NCBI GenBank assembly: GCA_964588285.1
Contig: CAZPNX010000001.1
Coordinates: 211,069 to 275,068, forward strand
DNA: 64,000 bases
Source of the DNA: CAZPNX01 sp964588285
GTDB lineage: Bacteria > Edwardsbacteria > AC1 > EtOH8
Reading direction: 5' to 3'
Shown here: positions 6,993 through 15,044 of the stretch, piece by piece
Position numbering within the stretch: position 1 is the first letter of the stretch
How the letters are laid out: each line of letters opens with the position of its first letter
Made by a program: the position numbers and the translations under genes
Notes under the pieces: generated by a model
The model's database searches: none
What the model was told of the DNA's origin: nothing
What the model saw: the letters and a program-made list of their open reading frames with translations, nothing else

Positions 6993-7919
6993 CTATTTAT
7001 TTACCTGGAAGTTTCGGTCCCCCTTCTCCAGGAATCCCACGATCTGCCGCGCCGCGGCCAGCCCGGCGTTGATGTTGGCCTCCGATGTTTCTGCCCCCAT
7101 CTTCTTAGTGGTGGCATGGTAGCGCATGCCCCACTTCTCGGCCACTTCGGCGTGACAGTCCGGGGCCACATCGGTGGCGTACTTTAAGTCCTCCCGCTCG
7201 GCCATCACTTTCTTGAGGCCCTCCTCGTCAATGACCTCTTTGCGTGCAGTGTTGATCAGGGCGGCTCCTTTTTTCATTTTGGAGAGCAGGTCGTAGCCGA
7301 TGGATTTCTTGGTCTGGTCGTTGGCCGGAATGTGCAAGGAGACATAATCGCACTGGGCATAAAGGTCCTCCATCTTGTCGCAGACCTTGACCCCCTCTGC
7401 CTCCATCTTGGCCTTTTCTACGAACGGGTCGAAGGCCCAGACCTCCATTCCGAAGCCCTTGGCGATCCCGGCTACAAGTTTACCAACATTGCCGTAAGCG
7501 TGGATGCCGACCCTCTTGCCCTTGAGCTCCGAGCCGTTACCCTGAGTAAACTTGTTGCGGGCCATAAAAATCATCAGGCCGATGGCCAGCTCGGCCACGG
7601 CGTTGGAGTTCTGGCCCGGGGTGTTCATAGCGCAAATGCCCTTGGCGGTGGCGGCCGCTAAATCTATGTTGTCGTAGCCGGCCCCGGCCCGGACGATCAC
7701 TTTAAGATTCTTGCCGGCCTCGATCACGGCGGCATCGGCCTTGTCCGAGCGGATGATCATGGCGTCAACTTCGGCCACCGCCTTCAGCAGGTCGGCCTTG
7801 TCGGTGTATTTTTCCAATTTTACCAGTTCGTAGCCGGCCTCGTTGAAGATCTTAGCGATGCCGTCCACCGCCATCTTGGCGAATGGTTTTTCGGTAGCTA
7901 AAAGGACTTTCTTGGCCAT
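6993..7919 (-). CDS. serA: D-3-phosphoglycerate dehydrogenase-like protein (short SerA)
   Basis: The product is 308 aa and belongs to the D-isomer 2-hydroxyacid dehydrogenase family. Visible features are the substrate-loop region VIVRAGAGYDNIDL, a Rossmann segment (KGKRVGIHAYGNVGKLVAGIAKGFGM) in which the usual GxGxxG reads GIHAYGNVG, and the catalytic Arg region (INTARKEVIDEEGL). The usual catalytic His-Gly near residue 280 is not obvious (MRYHATTKKMGAETSEAN instead of a PHxGA motif), a known feature of some short PGDH homologues. It lacks ACT or regulatory domains. It lies next to serC, so the first step of serine synthesis is the natural role. hicBA is interposed and probably shares its transcript. 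Confidence 0.85.
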   Translation of the reverse strand: MAKKVLLATEKPFAKMAVDGIAKIFNEAGYELVKLEKYTDKADLLKAVAEVDAMIIRSDKADAAVIEAGKNLKVIVRAGAGYDNIDLAAATAKGICAMNTPGQNSNAVAELAIGLMIFMARNKFTQGNGSELKGKRVGIHAYGNVGKLVAGIAKGFGMEVWAFDPFVEKAKMEAEGVKVCDKMEDLYAQCDYVSLHIPANDQTKKSIGYDLLSKMKKGAALINTARKEVIDEEGLKKVMAEREDLKYATDVAPDCHAEVAEKWGMRYHATTKKMGAETSEANINAGLAAARQIVGFLEKGDRNFQVNK

Positions 7920-7930
7920 GGTTTCCTCCG

Positions 7931-8107
7931 TTATTGTGTCAATTCTTTGAGTATATGTCTGGCTAGGTATTCGTCTATCTCAGTATGCCTGGGCACGGTC
8001 TGCTTCTTGCCGGTCCTGGTATTCTGGTACAAGTCGTGTTTGGCCCCGCGTCTCACCATCTCACAGCCTATGCGGTGCAGGCGCTTCACCAGATCCCTCC
8101 GTTTCAT
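7931..8107 (-). CDS. hicA: HicA-family mRNA interferase toxin
   Basis: I read a 58-aa frame from ATG at 8107 to TAA at 7931-7933; it begins MKRRDLVKRLHRIGCEMVRR and continues GAKHDLYQNTRTGKKQTVPRH. This is the HicA dsRBD-like fold: the helix KRLHRIGC, then the G-x-K-H-D pattern with the catalytic His, then VPRHTEID. HicA cleaves mRNA and is neutralised by HicB. Its start overlaps the stop of hicB (ATGA). The order is antitoxin first, the reverse of the commonest hicAB order but seen elsewhere. serA starts 11 bp downstream. Confidence 0.88.
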   Translation of the reverse strand: MKRRDLVKRLHRIGCEMVRRGAKHDLYQNTRTGKKQTVPRHTEIDEYLARHILKELTQ

Positions 8108-8301
8108 ACGGACAGGGCCAGCTCTTTAACCTTGTGATCTGCGGGCACGTCATCCAAGACCATCATCCGGTAAGCGTCACGCATGTTTTCCTCAAGTTCC
8201 TTCAAGGTCAAGCCCTGGGTCATGATCTCAGGGTATTCCACCAGTTTGCCGACCCAGAATTTCTTGCCCTTCCAGTACACCATATTAAGTTTTGTCTTCA
8301 C
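8104..8301 (-). CDS. hicB: HicB-family antitoxin
   Basis: The product is 65 aa starting at GTG 8301, with GAGGGTG just upstream as ribosome-binding site. The partial RNase-H-like HicB fold reads YWKGKKFWVGKLVEYPEI, then TQGLTLKELEENMRDAYRMM, the classic 'G-x-T-x-x-E-A' type helix. No C-terminal DNA-binding domain is attached, so this is the short HicB type and autoregulation may depend on another factor. It is translationally coupled to hicA and has its own promoter at 8335-8363. Confidence 0.85.
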   Translation of the reverse strand: MKTKLNMVYWKGKKFWVGKLVEYPEIMTQGLTLKELEENMRDAYRMMVLDDVPADHKVKELALSV

Positions 8302-8334
8302 TTTTCACCCTCAAAGAATTTTTTGGCACTATCT

Positions 8335-8363
8335 ATGTTAGCAAAACCGGCTCTAAAAGTCAA
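8335..8363 (-). promoter_or_regulatory. Sigma70-type promoter for hicBA (and probably serA)
   Basis: On the minus strand TTGACT (8358-8363) and TAACAT (8335-8340) have a 17-bp spacer. The predicted start is ~27 bp before the hicB GTG. Because only 11 bp separate hicA from serA, this promoter likely drives serA too. Confidence 0.6.
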
Positions 8364-8364
8364 C

Positions 8365-8398
8365 TAAAAAGCCGACCCGCCTAAAAGACGGATCGGCT
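8365..8398 (-). terminator. Intrinsic terminator downstream of serC
   Basis: On the minus strand AGCCGA (8398-8393) pairs with TCGGCT (8375-8370), with CCG/CGG inside, a TTTTA-type loop and a TTTTT tract right after the stem. It ends the serC transcript 60 bp past its stop and touches the hicBA promoter. Confidence 0.7.
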
Positions 8399-8458
8399 AT
8401 GCCTTGTTTATCAAACCTAATCAATATGATATGTTTTTTTTAGCGCACCAAGATATGT

Positions 8459-9547
8459 CTATGAATTCGCTTTTTCGAACCTCTTAATGAAATCCACCAG
8501 CTTCTCCACCCCCTCTATGGGCATGGCGTTATAGATGCTGGCCCGCATCCCGCCGGTCTTGCGGTGGCCGGATAGGGTCACCAGGCCCTCGGCCTCGGCC
8601 TCCTTAAGGAATTTCTTGTCAAGATCCTCGGACTCGGTGCGGAAGGGGACGTTCATTATGGAACGGTCCTCCTTCTTTGGCACGTGGCATTTGAACATCT
8701 TGGAGTTGTCCAGGCACTCGTAGAGCATGGCCGCCTTCTGCTGGTTGATCTTATAAATATACGACAGACCTCCTTTGGCCAAAAGGTCCTCGCAAACCAG
8801 TTTGACAATATAAACAGCGTAGCACGGCGGGGTGTTGAACATTGAGCCGTTGTCGGCATGGGTCTTATACTTGAGCATGGTCGGGGTCTCGGGCCGGCAG
8901 CGCTCGATCATGTCGTCGCGGATGATGACCACGGTCACCCCGGCCGGTCCCATGTTCTTCTGGGCTCCGGCGTAGATCAGGGCGAATTGGGAGACATCCA
9001 CCGGTTTGGACAGGATGTCCGACGACATGTCGCAGACCAGGGGCACGCCCTTGGTATCGGGCATGGCCTTCCAGGAGGTGCCGAAGATGGTGTTGTTGCT
9101 GGTGATGTGGAAGTAGTCGGCATCGGCCCTGAATTCGGAAGGTTTCAATTCGGGCAAATAGCTGAAGGCCTTGTCCTCGGAGCTGGCCACCACCTTGACG
9201 TCGCCGAAGCGCTTGGCCTCGTTGATGGCCTTGGTCGACCACTCGCCGGTGTTGACATAGTCGGCCTTGTTGGACTTCACCAGGAAGTTCAGCGGCACCA
9301 TGGCGAACTGAGTGGAGGCCCCGCCCTGCAGGAACAGCACCTTGTAGTTGGCCGGGATGTTCATCAAATCCCTAATGGCCTTCTCGGCTCCGTCGATGAT
9401 CGACTGGTAGACCTTGGAGCGGTGGCTCATCTCCATCACCGACATGCCTGATCCCTGGTAATCCAGCATCTCCTCGGCGGCTTTCTTCAACACCGCCTCG
9501 GGCAGCATCCCCGGCCCGGCCGAAAAATTGTAGACCTTGCGCGCCAT
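8459..9547 (-). CDS. serC: Phosphoserine aminotransferase
   Basis: The product is 362 aa, the normal SerC length. It has the N-terminal KVYNFSAGPGMLPEAVL signature, LFLQGGASTQFAMVP, the PLP-lysine region FALIYAGAQKNMGPAGVTVV and the C-terminal SGHRKTGGMRASIYNAMP. It converts 3-phosphohydroxypyruvate and glutamate to phosphoserine in the cytoplasm and can act on the B6 precursor phosphohydroxythreonine. AAGGAGG stands 5 bp before the ATG. The tRNA-Ala gene lies 80 bp upstream on the same strand and a terminator follows. It partners serA across the hicBA insertion. Confidence 0.97.
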   Translation of the reverse strand: MARKVYNFSAGPGMLPEAVLKKAAEEMLDYQGSGMSVMEMSHRSKVYQSIIDGAEKAIRDLMNIPANYKVLFLQGGASTQFAMVPLNFLVKSNKADYVNTGEWSTKAINEAKRFGDVKVVASSEDKAFSYLPELKPSEFRADADYFHITSNNTIFGTSWKAMPDTKGVPLVCDMSSDILSKPVDVSQFALIYAGAQKNMGPAGVTVVIIRDDMIERCRPETPTMLKYKTHADNGSMFNTPPCYAVYIVKLVCEDLLAKGGLSYIYKINQQKAAMLYECLDNSKMFKCHVPKKEDRSIMNVPFRTESEDLDKKFLKEAEAEGLVTLSGHRKTGGMRASIYNAMPIEGVEKLVDFIKRFEKANS

Positions 9548-9627
9548 TTTACCTCCTTGATATTAGATATTAATACTATCGACTTCTTGCCCGCCAGACG
9601 AAGCTCCGTCATCCCAGGAGCGTAGTC

Positions 9628-9703
9628 TGGTGGAGCTGATGGGATTCGAACCCACTACCTACGCGATGCGAACGCGCCGCTCTACCAACTGAGCTACAGC
9701 CCC
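9628..9703 (-). tRNA. tRNA-Ala(CGC), CCA encoded
   Basis: The minus strand reads GGGGCTGTAGCTCAGTTGGT from 9703, a complete cloverleaf. The acceptor GGGGCTG/CAGCTCC has one G-T pair. The D arm is GCTC/GAGC, the anticodon stem GCGCG/CGCGT has loop TTCGCAT (anticodon CGC), the T arm contains GTTCGAATC, and CCA is encoded at 9628-9630. The 5' end is duplicated 72 bp upstream (9764-9781). Confidence 0.93.
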
Positions 9704-9781
9704 ACGCTTGACCCCTTGCTGTGCCTGGCTCCCTGCGTCCTGCCCTGAGCGAAGTCGAAGGAAGCTACAGCCCCACACTTA
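9692..9781. repeat. Direct repeat of the tRNA-Ala 5' end flanking a 54-bp insert
   Basis: AGCTACAGCCCCACGCTT (9692-9709, inside and beside the tRNA) and AGCTACAGCCCCACACTT (9764-9781) match at 17 of 18 positions. Between them lies sequence ending CCCTGAGCGAAGTCGAAGG, a word also seen in the repeats at 20576-20751 and 41011-41185. The arrangement looks like an insertion with a duplicated target. The remaining 9782-9852 is AT-rich with AAATTCAAAATC words and no gene. Confidence 0.55.
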
Positions 9782-9852
9782 TACAAAAATTAAAAATTCA
9801 AATATCAAAATTCAAAATCATGCTTTCCTGGTAGAACGTGACTGGAGAAAAT

Positions 9853-10533
9853 TTATTCCCCCTGGGGCTTCGGCTCGACGTCGCTTTCCAGAGGCACCAG
9901 CTGGGCCACCTTGGTGGTTGAGTATTTGTCCACTATCTGCTGGTAGTATCCGGTGGCCAGCGCCGGCTGCTCCCGCTTCATATACTTGCGGGCCTGCTCC
10001 AGAAGCCTGGCGGCCTCCAGGTCGGCCGGGTCCTCGGAGAGGACTCCGACCTTGACCCAGCCCTTCTTGTTTCGCAGGAACTCGCACTCGTAGAACCCGT
10101 CCTTCTCCTTGTAGATCCAGACGATGGTGCCGGGCTGGGCGTAGGGCGTGTCCACCAACGCCCCGCGGCTGGAGATGTCGGGCCTGAGGAACACCTGGGC
10201 CGCCTCGGTCATCACCGCCATCTTCTCCACCCCCAGGCGGATCATGTCGGTCTTGATCCAACCCTCCTTGTCATCGGAAAGCCTGATCTTGGTCCAGCCG
10301 GTGGTGTCGCCTAAAATCTTCACCTTCTCCCCCCTGTCGACCGAGGTGAAGACATTCCCCTTGAGCGTCTTGTCGTCCGAAGGCTGCTTGCGGATGCCGA
10401 TGCCGTCATAGGCCACCAAGGCGGTCGGGGCCGTGGATGTCGGGATCGTCTGTTGCGCCTGTTCGGGCGCTTTTTGGCCGGTGCAGCCGACAAGGGTCAG
10501 CAGGCTTAACGTAAGAGCCGTCCAACTCTTCAT
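9853..10533 (-). CDS. SH3-domain lipoprotein
   Basis: The product is 226 aa from ATG 10533, chosen over an upstream start because GGAGGG lies 4 bp before it and the N-terminus is then a lipoprotein signal (MKSWTALTLSLLTLVGCTG, lipobox LVGC). Two bacterial SH3 repeats follow: ~40-95 (GIGIRKQPSDD; GEKVKILGDTTGWTKIRL; KEGWIKTDMI) and ~105-160 (QVFLRPDISS; IYKEKDGFYECEFL; KKGWVKVGVL). A short TPR-like helical tail ends it. Such proteins usually bind cell-wall peptides or assist envelope machinery. Its own promoter is at 10563-10591. Confidence 0.85.
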   Translation of the reverse strand: MKSWTALTLSLLTLVGCTGQKAPEQAQQTIPTSTAPTALVAYDGIGIRKQPSDDKTLKGNVFTSVDRGEKVKILGDTTGWTKIRLSDDKEGWIKTDMIRLGVEKMAVMTEAAQVFLRPDISSRGALVDTPYAQPGTIVWIYKEKDGFYECEFLRNKKGWVKVGVLSEDPADLEAARLLEQARKYMKREQPALATGYYQQIVDKYSTTKVAQLVPLESDVEPKPQGE

Positions 10534-10562
10534 TTTCCCTCCGTTTGTTCTTCTTGTCAAGT

Positions 10563-10591
10563 ATTGTATCAAAAAAGTGAGCATTATTCAA
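10563..10591 (-). promoter_or_regulatory. Sigma70-type promoter for SH3 lipoprotein gene
   Basis: On the minus strand TTGAAT (10586-10591) and TACAAT (10563-10568) have a 17-bp spacer. They lie in the 75-bp gap after the sialidase-like gene. Confidence 0.5.
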
Positions 10592-10608
10592 TGGCTTTCC
10601 CGATGGCT

Positions 10609-11886
10609 CTAAGGCAGGACTGTCAGCCGGGTCGTCATCCTCCTGTCGAACCCGACACTCACAAAATAGACTCCTGGCGAAAGGCCTGTGGTGGGCATCA
10701 AGGCCGGGCATCCGATCTCAAGCTTCAACATCCTGAGGAACCTGCCGCCGGCATCGTACAAACGCACCTCGGCCATACCCGGGGCGCAATCCAAGACAGC
10801 CGCCGTGCCCCGGGGACAAGGATTCGGATATAGCCGCAAATGGCCTTTCCTGGAGGTCGGGACTGACGGTTCTGAAGCAATACCGGTCAGCGGAGATGAA
10901 TCGAACAACACATCGTTGTCATTGTCGTAGTCGTTGGCATACGCCCAAGCCAGGCCCAGGCGGCCTTCGAAAAGAAGCGGGCAGGGCTGGGTGTTGTGGT
11001 GCATTGTTCCATTAAAGGTCAGCTGCTGCTCCGGCTGCCAGGAGACGCCGTCGGCCGAGCGGCGGCGGCATAGGTTGTAGGCATCGTAGGGGGCCGCCTG
11101 GTACTTGGCGTAATAGACCACATAGCCGCTGTCCGGGACATAGAGGCACCGGGCGTCGTGGGAGTTCTGGTTGGTGGTCAGCCTTACTGAGTCTGTCCAG
11201 TTTGTCAAATCGGTGGAGCGGCGAATGAATATGTCGATTTGCGTGGACGACCCGCCGCTCTGCCGTTGGAAGGCCGCCAGATAAGTCCCGTCCGGGTGCT
11301 TCATGATCCGCGGCCGATAGGCCCGGTAATTGACCGGCCGGCGCAAGGTGTCCCAGTCTCCGCCCTTGGGCCGATACGAGACATAGGCTCCTCCGGCGGT
11401 CCCCGAGCCCCCCCGGTAGATCATGGTCAGAGAGCTGTCCGGCTCAAAGATCACCGTAGGATCGTAGCAATTCACACTGCTGCCCCATCCCAGTGAAACC
11501 TCCCCCTGGGCCGTCCAGTTCAAACCGTCAAGCGACCAGGCGGTCTGTATGCGGTAGTATCCCGTAGCGTTGGAGGCGAACCAAAGCCTGATGGTATCGT
11601 CCGGCAGCTCCAGGGCGGCGATGGTGGCCTGGTCGGCCGCGCCTCCGATCGCCATGGCCGGTATGCTCCAGCTGGCGCCGCCGTCAGAGGAAAAGGAAAC
11701 GTAGACATCGGTGGCATTCCAGCTTCCATATGGATTGCGGGCGATGGCCGCCATCAATCGGCCGTCGGAGAGTTTTATAATGCGCCCTTCGGTGTCGTTG
11801 GCGGTTCCGCCGGCGATGATGGTGGCTGCCCCGGCGGTCAAGGAAAGCAAGAAAGGCAGAAGTATTGTCGAGGATTTTTTTATCAT
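10609..11886 (-). CDS. Secreted sialidase-like beta-propeller with C-terminal sorting domain
   Basis: The product is 425 aa with a signal peptide at ~1-20 (STILLPFLLSLTAGA). Asp-box motifs of the sialidase/BNR fold appear as SFSSDGGASWS, SLDGLNWT, RRSTDLTNWT and RSADGVSWQ. The last ~80 residues form a type IX-type sorting domain (LRLYPNPCPRG; VRLYDAGGRFLRML; GLSPGVYFVSVG). The propeller suggests glycoside binding or hydrolysis outside the cell, but no full catalytic set of a named GH family could be confirmed. Its start overlaps the aminotransferase stop. It is one of several surface proteins likely exported with the porU/porV machinery. Confidence 0.8.
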   Translation of the reverse strand: MIKKSSTILLPFLLSLTAGAATIIAGGTANDTEGRIIKLSDGRLMAAIARNPYGSWNATDVYVSFSSDGGASWSIPAMAIGGAADQATIAALELPDDTIRLWFASNATGYYRIQTAWSLDGLNWTAQGEVSLGWGSSVNCYDPTVIFEPDSSLTMIYRGGSGTAGGAYVSYRPKGGDWDTLRRPVNYRAYRPRIMKHPDGTYLAAFQRQSGGSSTQIDIFIRRSTDLTNWTDSVRLTTNQNSHDARCLYVPDSGYVVYYAKYQAAPYDAYNLCRRRSADGVSWQPEQQLTFNGTMHHNTQPCPLLFEGRLGLAWAYANDYDNDNDVLFDSSPLTGIASEPSVPTSRKGHLRLYPNPCPRGTAAVLDCAPGMAEVRLYDAGGRFLRMLKLEIGCPALMPTTGLSPGVYFVSVGFDRRMTTRLTVLP

Positions 11887-12989
11887 CTTCTCCTCCGGTA
11901 GCTGACAACCGCATCGCTCAAACGCCTTATCGCCGATGAAAACCGTCCGGCATCGCCTCCGAAACCCACCCGGAACCTGGACCGGTCACCGAAGAAACTG
12001 CCAGGAACCACGTAGACCCGGTGACGCAAGGCGGCATATTCGCAGAACGGCCCGGCGTCGCTCACTCCCCTAAGGCTGGGAAACCAGATGCTGCCGTGCT
12101 CCGGAATTTTACCATCAATAATTCTGCCGTCGAACAGCGGCTCCATAATACGGCGGATGGTCTTTCGGTTGCCTTCTACGATAGCAACACTGCGATCGGC
12201 GTAACTCCTGAGGTTAGAGAATACTACCGCCGACAGCGATTCCAGAAAGCGCGAGCCGTTGCCGTCGCTAAGCACGAAAAGCCGGGTTACGCGCTCGATG
12301 GTTTTGATGTCGGCCATCACCCAGCCGCACTCCAGGTGGCTAAGCCCGTAGGACTTGGAAAGACTGCCGGTGGAAATGAATAGCGGATCGACGGCGGATG
12401 CCGGCTTGGGCCTTTCTGGACCCAGGTCACGGAAGACCTCGTCCACCAGCACCCGGGTACGGCGGTTTCTCCTGCCCACCGCCCGGGCAATAGACTCCAG
12501 GTCGCCTTCAGCAAGCAAAGCGCCGCTGGGATTGTGCAGGTTAGTGAGGAGGACCAGGCTGGTGCCTCGGTCCACCAGACGCGAAAGCTCGTCCGGATCA
12601 ACCCGATAATCAGGCGGCCGGCGCGCGATCCACTTTATTCCGGCGCCAATCAACTGGGCCGCCTGCCACATCGGCTGATAGCAGGGCTTCTCGCAGATCA
12701 CCGAATCTCCCGGCCCCACCAGCGACATGATCACCAGGTAATTGGCGTTGGTGCAGCCGTTGGTCAAAAGGATATTTTCCGGCCTGATCCGATAACGCCG
12801 GGCGATCCGTTCCTTGAGCACCGGATGGCCCCAGTCGTTGTTGTGCGACTGAAGCTTCCTCAATTCGTCCCAGTTAGCCTTGATGTCTTTCTCCAGCATT
12901 TCCAGAGGCTCGCAGACGTTGCTGGAGATAAGAGAATGGGCGCTCCGGCTTTTGGCCAGCCTGGCGTCCAGGTCCTTGAACCAGGTCAA
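11883..12989 (-). CDS. PLP-dependent aminotransferase, class I/II
   Basis: The fold-type I aminotransferase reads from about DLDARLAKSRSAHSLISSNV to the C-terminus. Landmarks are LTNGCTNANYLVIMSLV, TNLHNPSGALL, LVDEVFRDL and the PLP-lysine motif STGSLSKSYGLSHLECGWV, with a C-terminal Arg region RFRVGFGG. I used TTG at 12989 because no ATG or strong RBS exists in frame near the expected N-terminus; the frame stays open upstream through the zinc-ribbon gene, so the true start is uncertain. A palindromic repeat (13009-13066) sits exactly at this junction and may have replaced the native start. The substrate is unknown. Confidence 0.8.
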   Translation of the reverse strand: MTWFKDLDARLAKSRSAHSLISSNVCEPLEMLEKDIKANWDELRKLQSHNNDWGHPVLKERIARRYRIRPENILLTNGCTNANYLVIMSLVGPGDSVICEKPCYQPMWQAAQLIGAGIKWIARRPPDYRVDPDELSRLVDRGTSLVLLTNLHNPSGALLAEGDLESIARAVGRRNRRTRVLVDEVFRDLGPERPKPASAVDPLFISTGSLSKSYGLSHLECGWVMADIKTIERVTRLFVLSDGNGSRFLESLSAVVFSNLRSYADRSVAIVEGNRKTIRRIMEPLFDGRIIDGKIPEHGSIWFPSLRGVSDAGPFCEYAALRHRVYVVPGSFFGDRSRFRVGFGGDAGRFSSAIRRLSDAVVSYRRRR

Positions 12990-13008
12990 GTAGTCTTTCG
13001 TATTTTCA

Positions 13009-13066
13009 CCATTAAGACACCAAGGCACGAAAAATATACCTTGGCGTTTTTGTGTCTTTGTGTTTA
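13009..13066. repeat. CACGAAA/CACAAAG inverted-repeat element, junction copy
   Basis: The left part reads AAGACACCAAGGCACGAAAA and the right part, on the opposite strand, AAACACAAAGACACAAAAAC, around an ATATACC centre. It supplies the last bases and the TAA (13064-13066) of the zinc-ribbon gene and abuts the start of the aminotransferase gene. Same vocabulary as 15045-15111, 42271-42322 and the ends of the GxxExxY cassette. Confidence 0.55.
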
Positions 13067-13717
13067 TAAGTTTTCGGCCTTCGCCCCGCACTCCGGGCAG
13101 AACTTGGCCCCGGGCTCCATCTTGGCGCCGCACTTGGCGCACTTGATATCGACCTGAATGGGCGCGCCGCACTCGGGACAGAACTTGGAGGGTTTGGACA
13201 GCGGCTTCTCGCACTTGGGGCAGGTGGCCCGAATGCCCTTCCGCCAGTTCTCCTCGCCCAGCTTCTTGTCCTCCTCGGCCATCTTGGCGTGGGCCCACAC
13301 CTCCTCCACCGACCGGCTGGCCTGGGCGGCCGCCATCTCCACCCCCAGGTCCGGAGCACATTCCTTGCACAAACCCTTCTTCGAGTTCCAGCAGGCCTTG
13401 CGGCACACCCAAACGGAACAGCGGGGACACTGGATGAACTCGGGCTTCATCTCCTGGGTGGCCTCGACGAAGGCCTTGTCGTGGGCCTTCTCCCAGGCGG
13501 CCGACTTGACCTGATGCCCAACGCTTGATGCCCGGCCCAAGGCCCCGCCCAGAAGGCTTCCGGCGATATCCAGCAGGCCCGAAGCCTTCCCCAGCAAAAA
13601 CTCCTTAAAGGTGCTGCGGTATCCGGTGCCGCAGCGGTTGCAGGAGAACTCGAATTGAAAGCCGTTGTCGGTCGAGAGGTCGGAATGATTTTTAATGAAT
13701 TCGATCTTGTCGGACAT
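13064..13717 (-). CDS. Multi-zinc-ribbon protein
   Basis: The product is 217 aa. An N-terminal zinc ribbon (FSCNRCGTGYRS, paired with FIQCPRCSVWVCRKACW and GLCKECAPD) is interrupted by a hydrophobic/glycine segment at ~45-65 (LLDIAGSLLGGALG). A helical linker follows at ~125-160. The C-terminus holds two tandem ribbons, ATCPKCEKPL/FCPECGAPI and IKCAKCGAKM/FCPECGAKA. Proteins of this type occur beside membrane- and stress-related genes, but I cannot assign a function. Its stop codon lies in the repeat element. Confidence 0.8.
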   Translation of the reverse strand: MSDKIEFIKNHSDLSTDNGFQFEFSCNRCGTGYRSTFKEFLLGKASGLLDIAGSLLGGALGRASSVGHQVKSAAWEKAHDKAFVEATQEMKPEFIQCPRCSVWVCRKACWNSKKGLCKECAPDLGVEMAAAQASRSVEEVWAHAKMAEEDKKLGEENWRKGIRATCPKCEKPLSKPSKFCPECGAPIQVDIKCAKCGAKMEPGAKFCPECGAKAENL

Positions 13718-13856
13718 ATAACATATATCCTATATATTTTACGACATGTCTGCTGATCCCCGGTCGTTGCCATGCCGAGGCGATTCCCTGCCCGATGCGC
13801 TGGGATCATTCTTCAACCTGCGAGGCACAAAGCCGTATCAGGATGATATTCGAAGG

Positions 13857-15014
13857 TTACTTCAGGGCTTTCTCGATGCGGTCGCAGGCCTGGCCCAGGT
13901 TCTCCACGGTGTTGGCGTAGGAGAAGCGCACGTAGCCCTCCCCCCGGGCCCCGAAGTTGGCCCCGGCCAGGGCGCAGACCTGGCACTGGTTGAGCAGGAA
14001 GTCGGTGAAACTGCGCGAGTCCATCCCGGTCTTCTTTATGTTGACGAACACGTAGAAAGCCCCGGCCGGGGTCCGGCACGACAGCTTCGGTATCCGGTTT
14101 ATACGCTCGACTATAAAATCCCTCCTTTTTCTGAACTCGTCCACCATTTCGTCAACCGCCCCCTGCGGCCCCCGGAGGGCCTCGATGCATGCGGATTGAG
14201 CAAAGGTGCAGGTACAGGAGTTGATGTTGGTCATCAGCTGGGACATGTGCTCCACCAGGGCCGGCGGCATGATGCCGTAGCCCACCCGCCATCCGGTCAT
14301 GGCGTAGGTCTTGGAGTAGCCGTTGAGGATGATGGTCCTATCCAACATGCCCGGGAACTGGGCGATGCTCTCGAACCGGCCCTGGTAGATCATCCGGTCG
14401 TAGATCTCGTCGGCTAAAACAGGGACGTCGAGAGAGGCCGAGATGTCGGCTACTTCCTTCAGGTCCTCCTTGGTCAGGATGCCGCCGGTGGGATTGTGGG
14501 GCGAGTTGATGATTATCAGCCGGGTCTTCTTGGTCACTTTTCTCCGGAGCTCGTCCAGGTCCATGCGGAAGTCGTTCTCCTCGCGCAGGGCCACCGGCAC
14601 CGGCACCGCCCCGTTGAACTTGACCATGGACTGGTAGATGGGGAAGCCGGGGTCGGGCACTATGCACTCGTCGCCCTCGTTGAGGAGCGCGGTGATGGCG
14701 AAGGACATGATGGGCTTGGCCCCGGGGGTGACCACCACCATGTCCGGGGTGATCTTAACCCCGATGTGTTTCGAATAATACTCGGCGATGGCCTGGCGAT
14801 GGGCCGGCAGTCCGGCCGAGGGACCGTAATGGGTCTGTCCTTGGTCCAGGGCACGCTTGGCCGCCTCCTTGATGTTCTGCGGAGTGTCGAAGTCCGGCTC
14901 CCCTATCTCCAGATGTATTACCTTCTGGCCCTCGGCCTCCAACTTTTTGGCCTTGGCCATCATCTCGAAGGCGGTCTCGACCTTGAGCCGCTGCATCCGC
15001 TCCGCGAATATCAT
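13857..15014 (-). CDS. Aspartate aminotransferase-family protein
   Basis: The product is 385 aa, close to the class I type-b aminotransferase length. Features are HLEIGEPDFDTP, HYGPSAGLPAHRQAIAEYY, VVTPGAKPIMSFAI, NSPHNPTGGILT, LADEIYDRMIY, the PLP-lysine motif NGYSKTYAMTGWRVGYG and the C-terminal carboxylate-binding region VRFSYANT. It most likely moves amino groups between aspartate or similar amino acids and 2-oxo acids. It is not overlapped by neighbours; the 140-bp gap downstream holds no clear gene. An inverted-repeat element lies just upstream (15045-15111). Confidence 0.92.
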   Translation of the reverse strand: MIFAERMQRLKVETAFEMMAKAKKLEAEGQKVIHLEIGEPDFDTPQNIKEAAKRALDQGQTHYGPSAGLPAHRQAIAEYYSKHIGVKITPDMVVVTPGAKPIMSFAITALLNEGDECIVPDPGFPIYQSMVKFNGAVPVPVALREENDFRMDLDELRRKVTKKTRLIIINSPHNPTGGILTKEDLKEVADISASLDVPVLADEIYDRMIYQGRFESIAQFPGMLDRTIILNGYSKTYAMTGWRVGYGIMPPALVEHMSQLMTNINSCTCTFAQSACIEALRGPQGAVDEMVDEFRKRRDFIVERINRIPKLSCRTPAGAFYVFVNIKKTGMDSRSFTDFLLNQCQVCALAGANFGARGEGYVRFSYANTVENLGQACDRIEKALK

Positions 15015-15044
15015 GTCATGACCTTTCGATGGTATTCAATCTAT

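Noticed and set aside
11883..13430. 515-aa version of the aminotransferase
   Set aside because: The first ~145 residues are the wrong frame of the zinc-ribbon gene plus the repeat (FFVPWCLNG is repeat-encoded).
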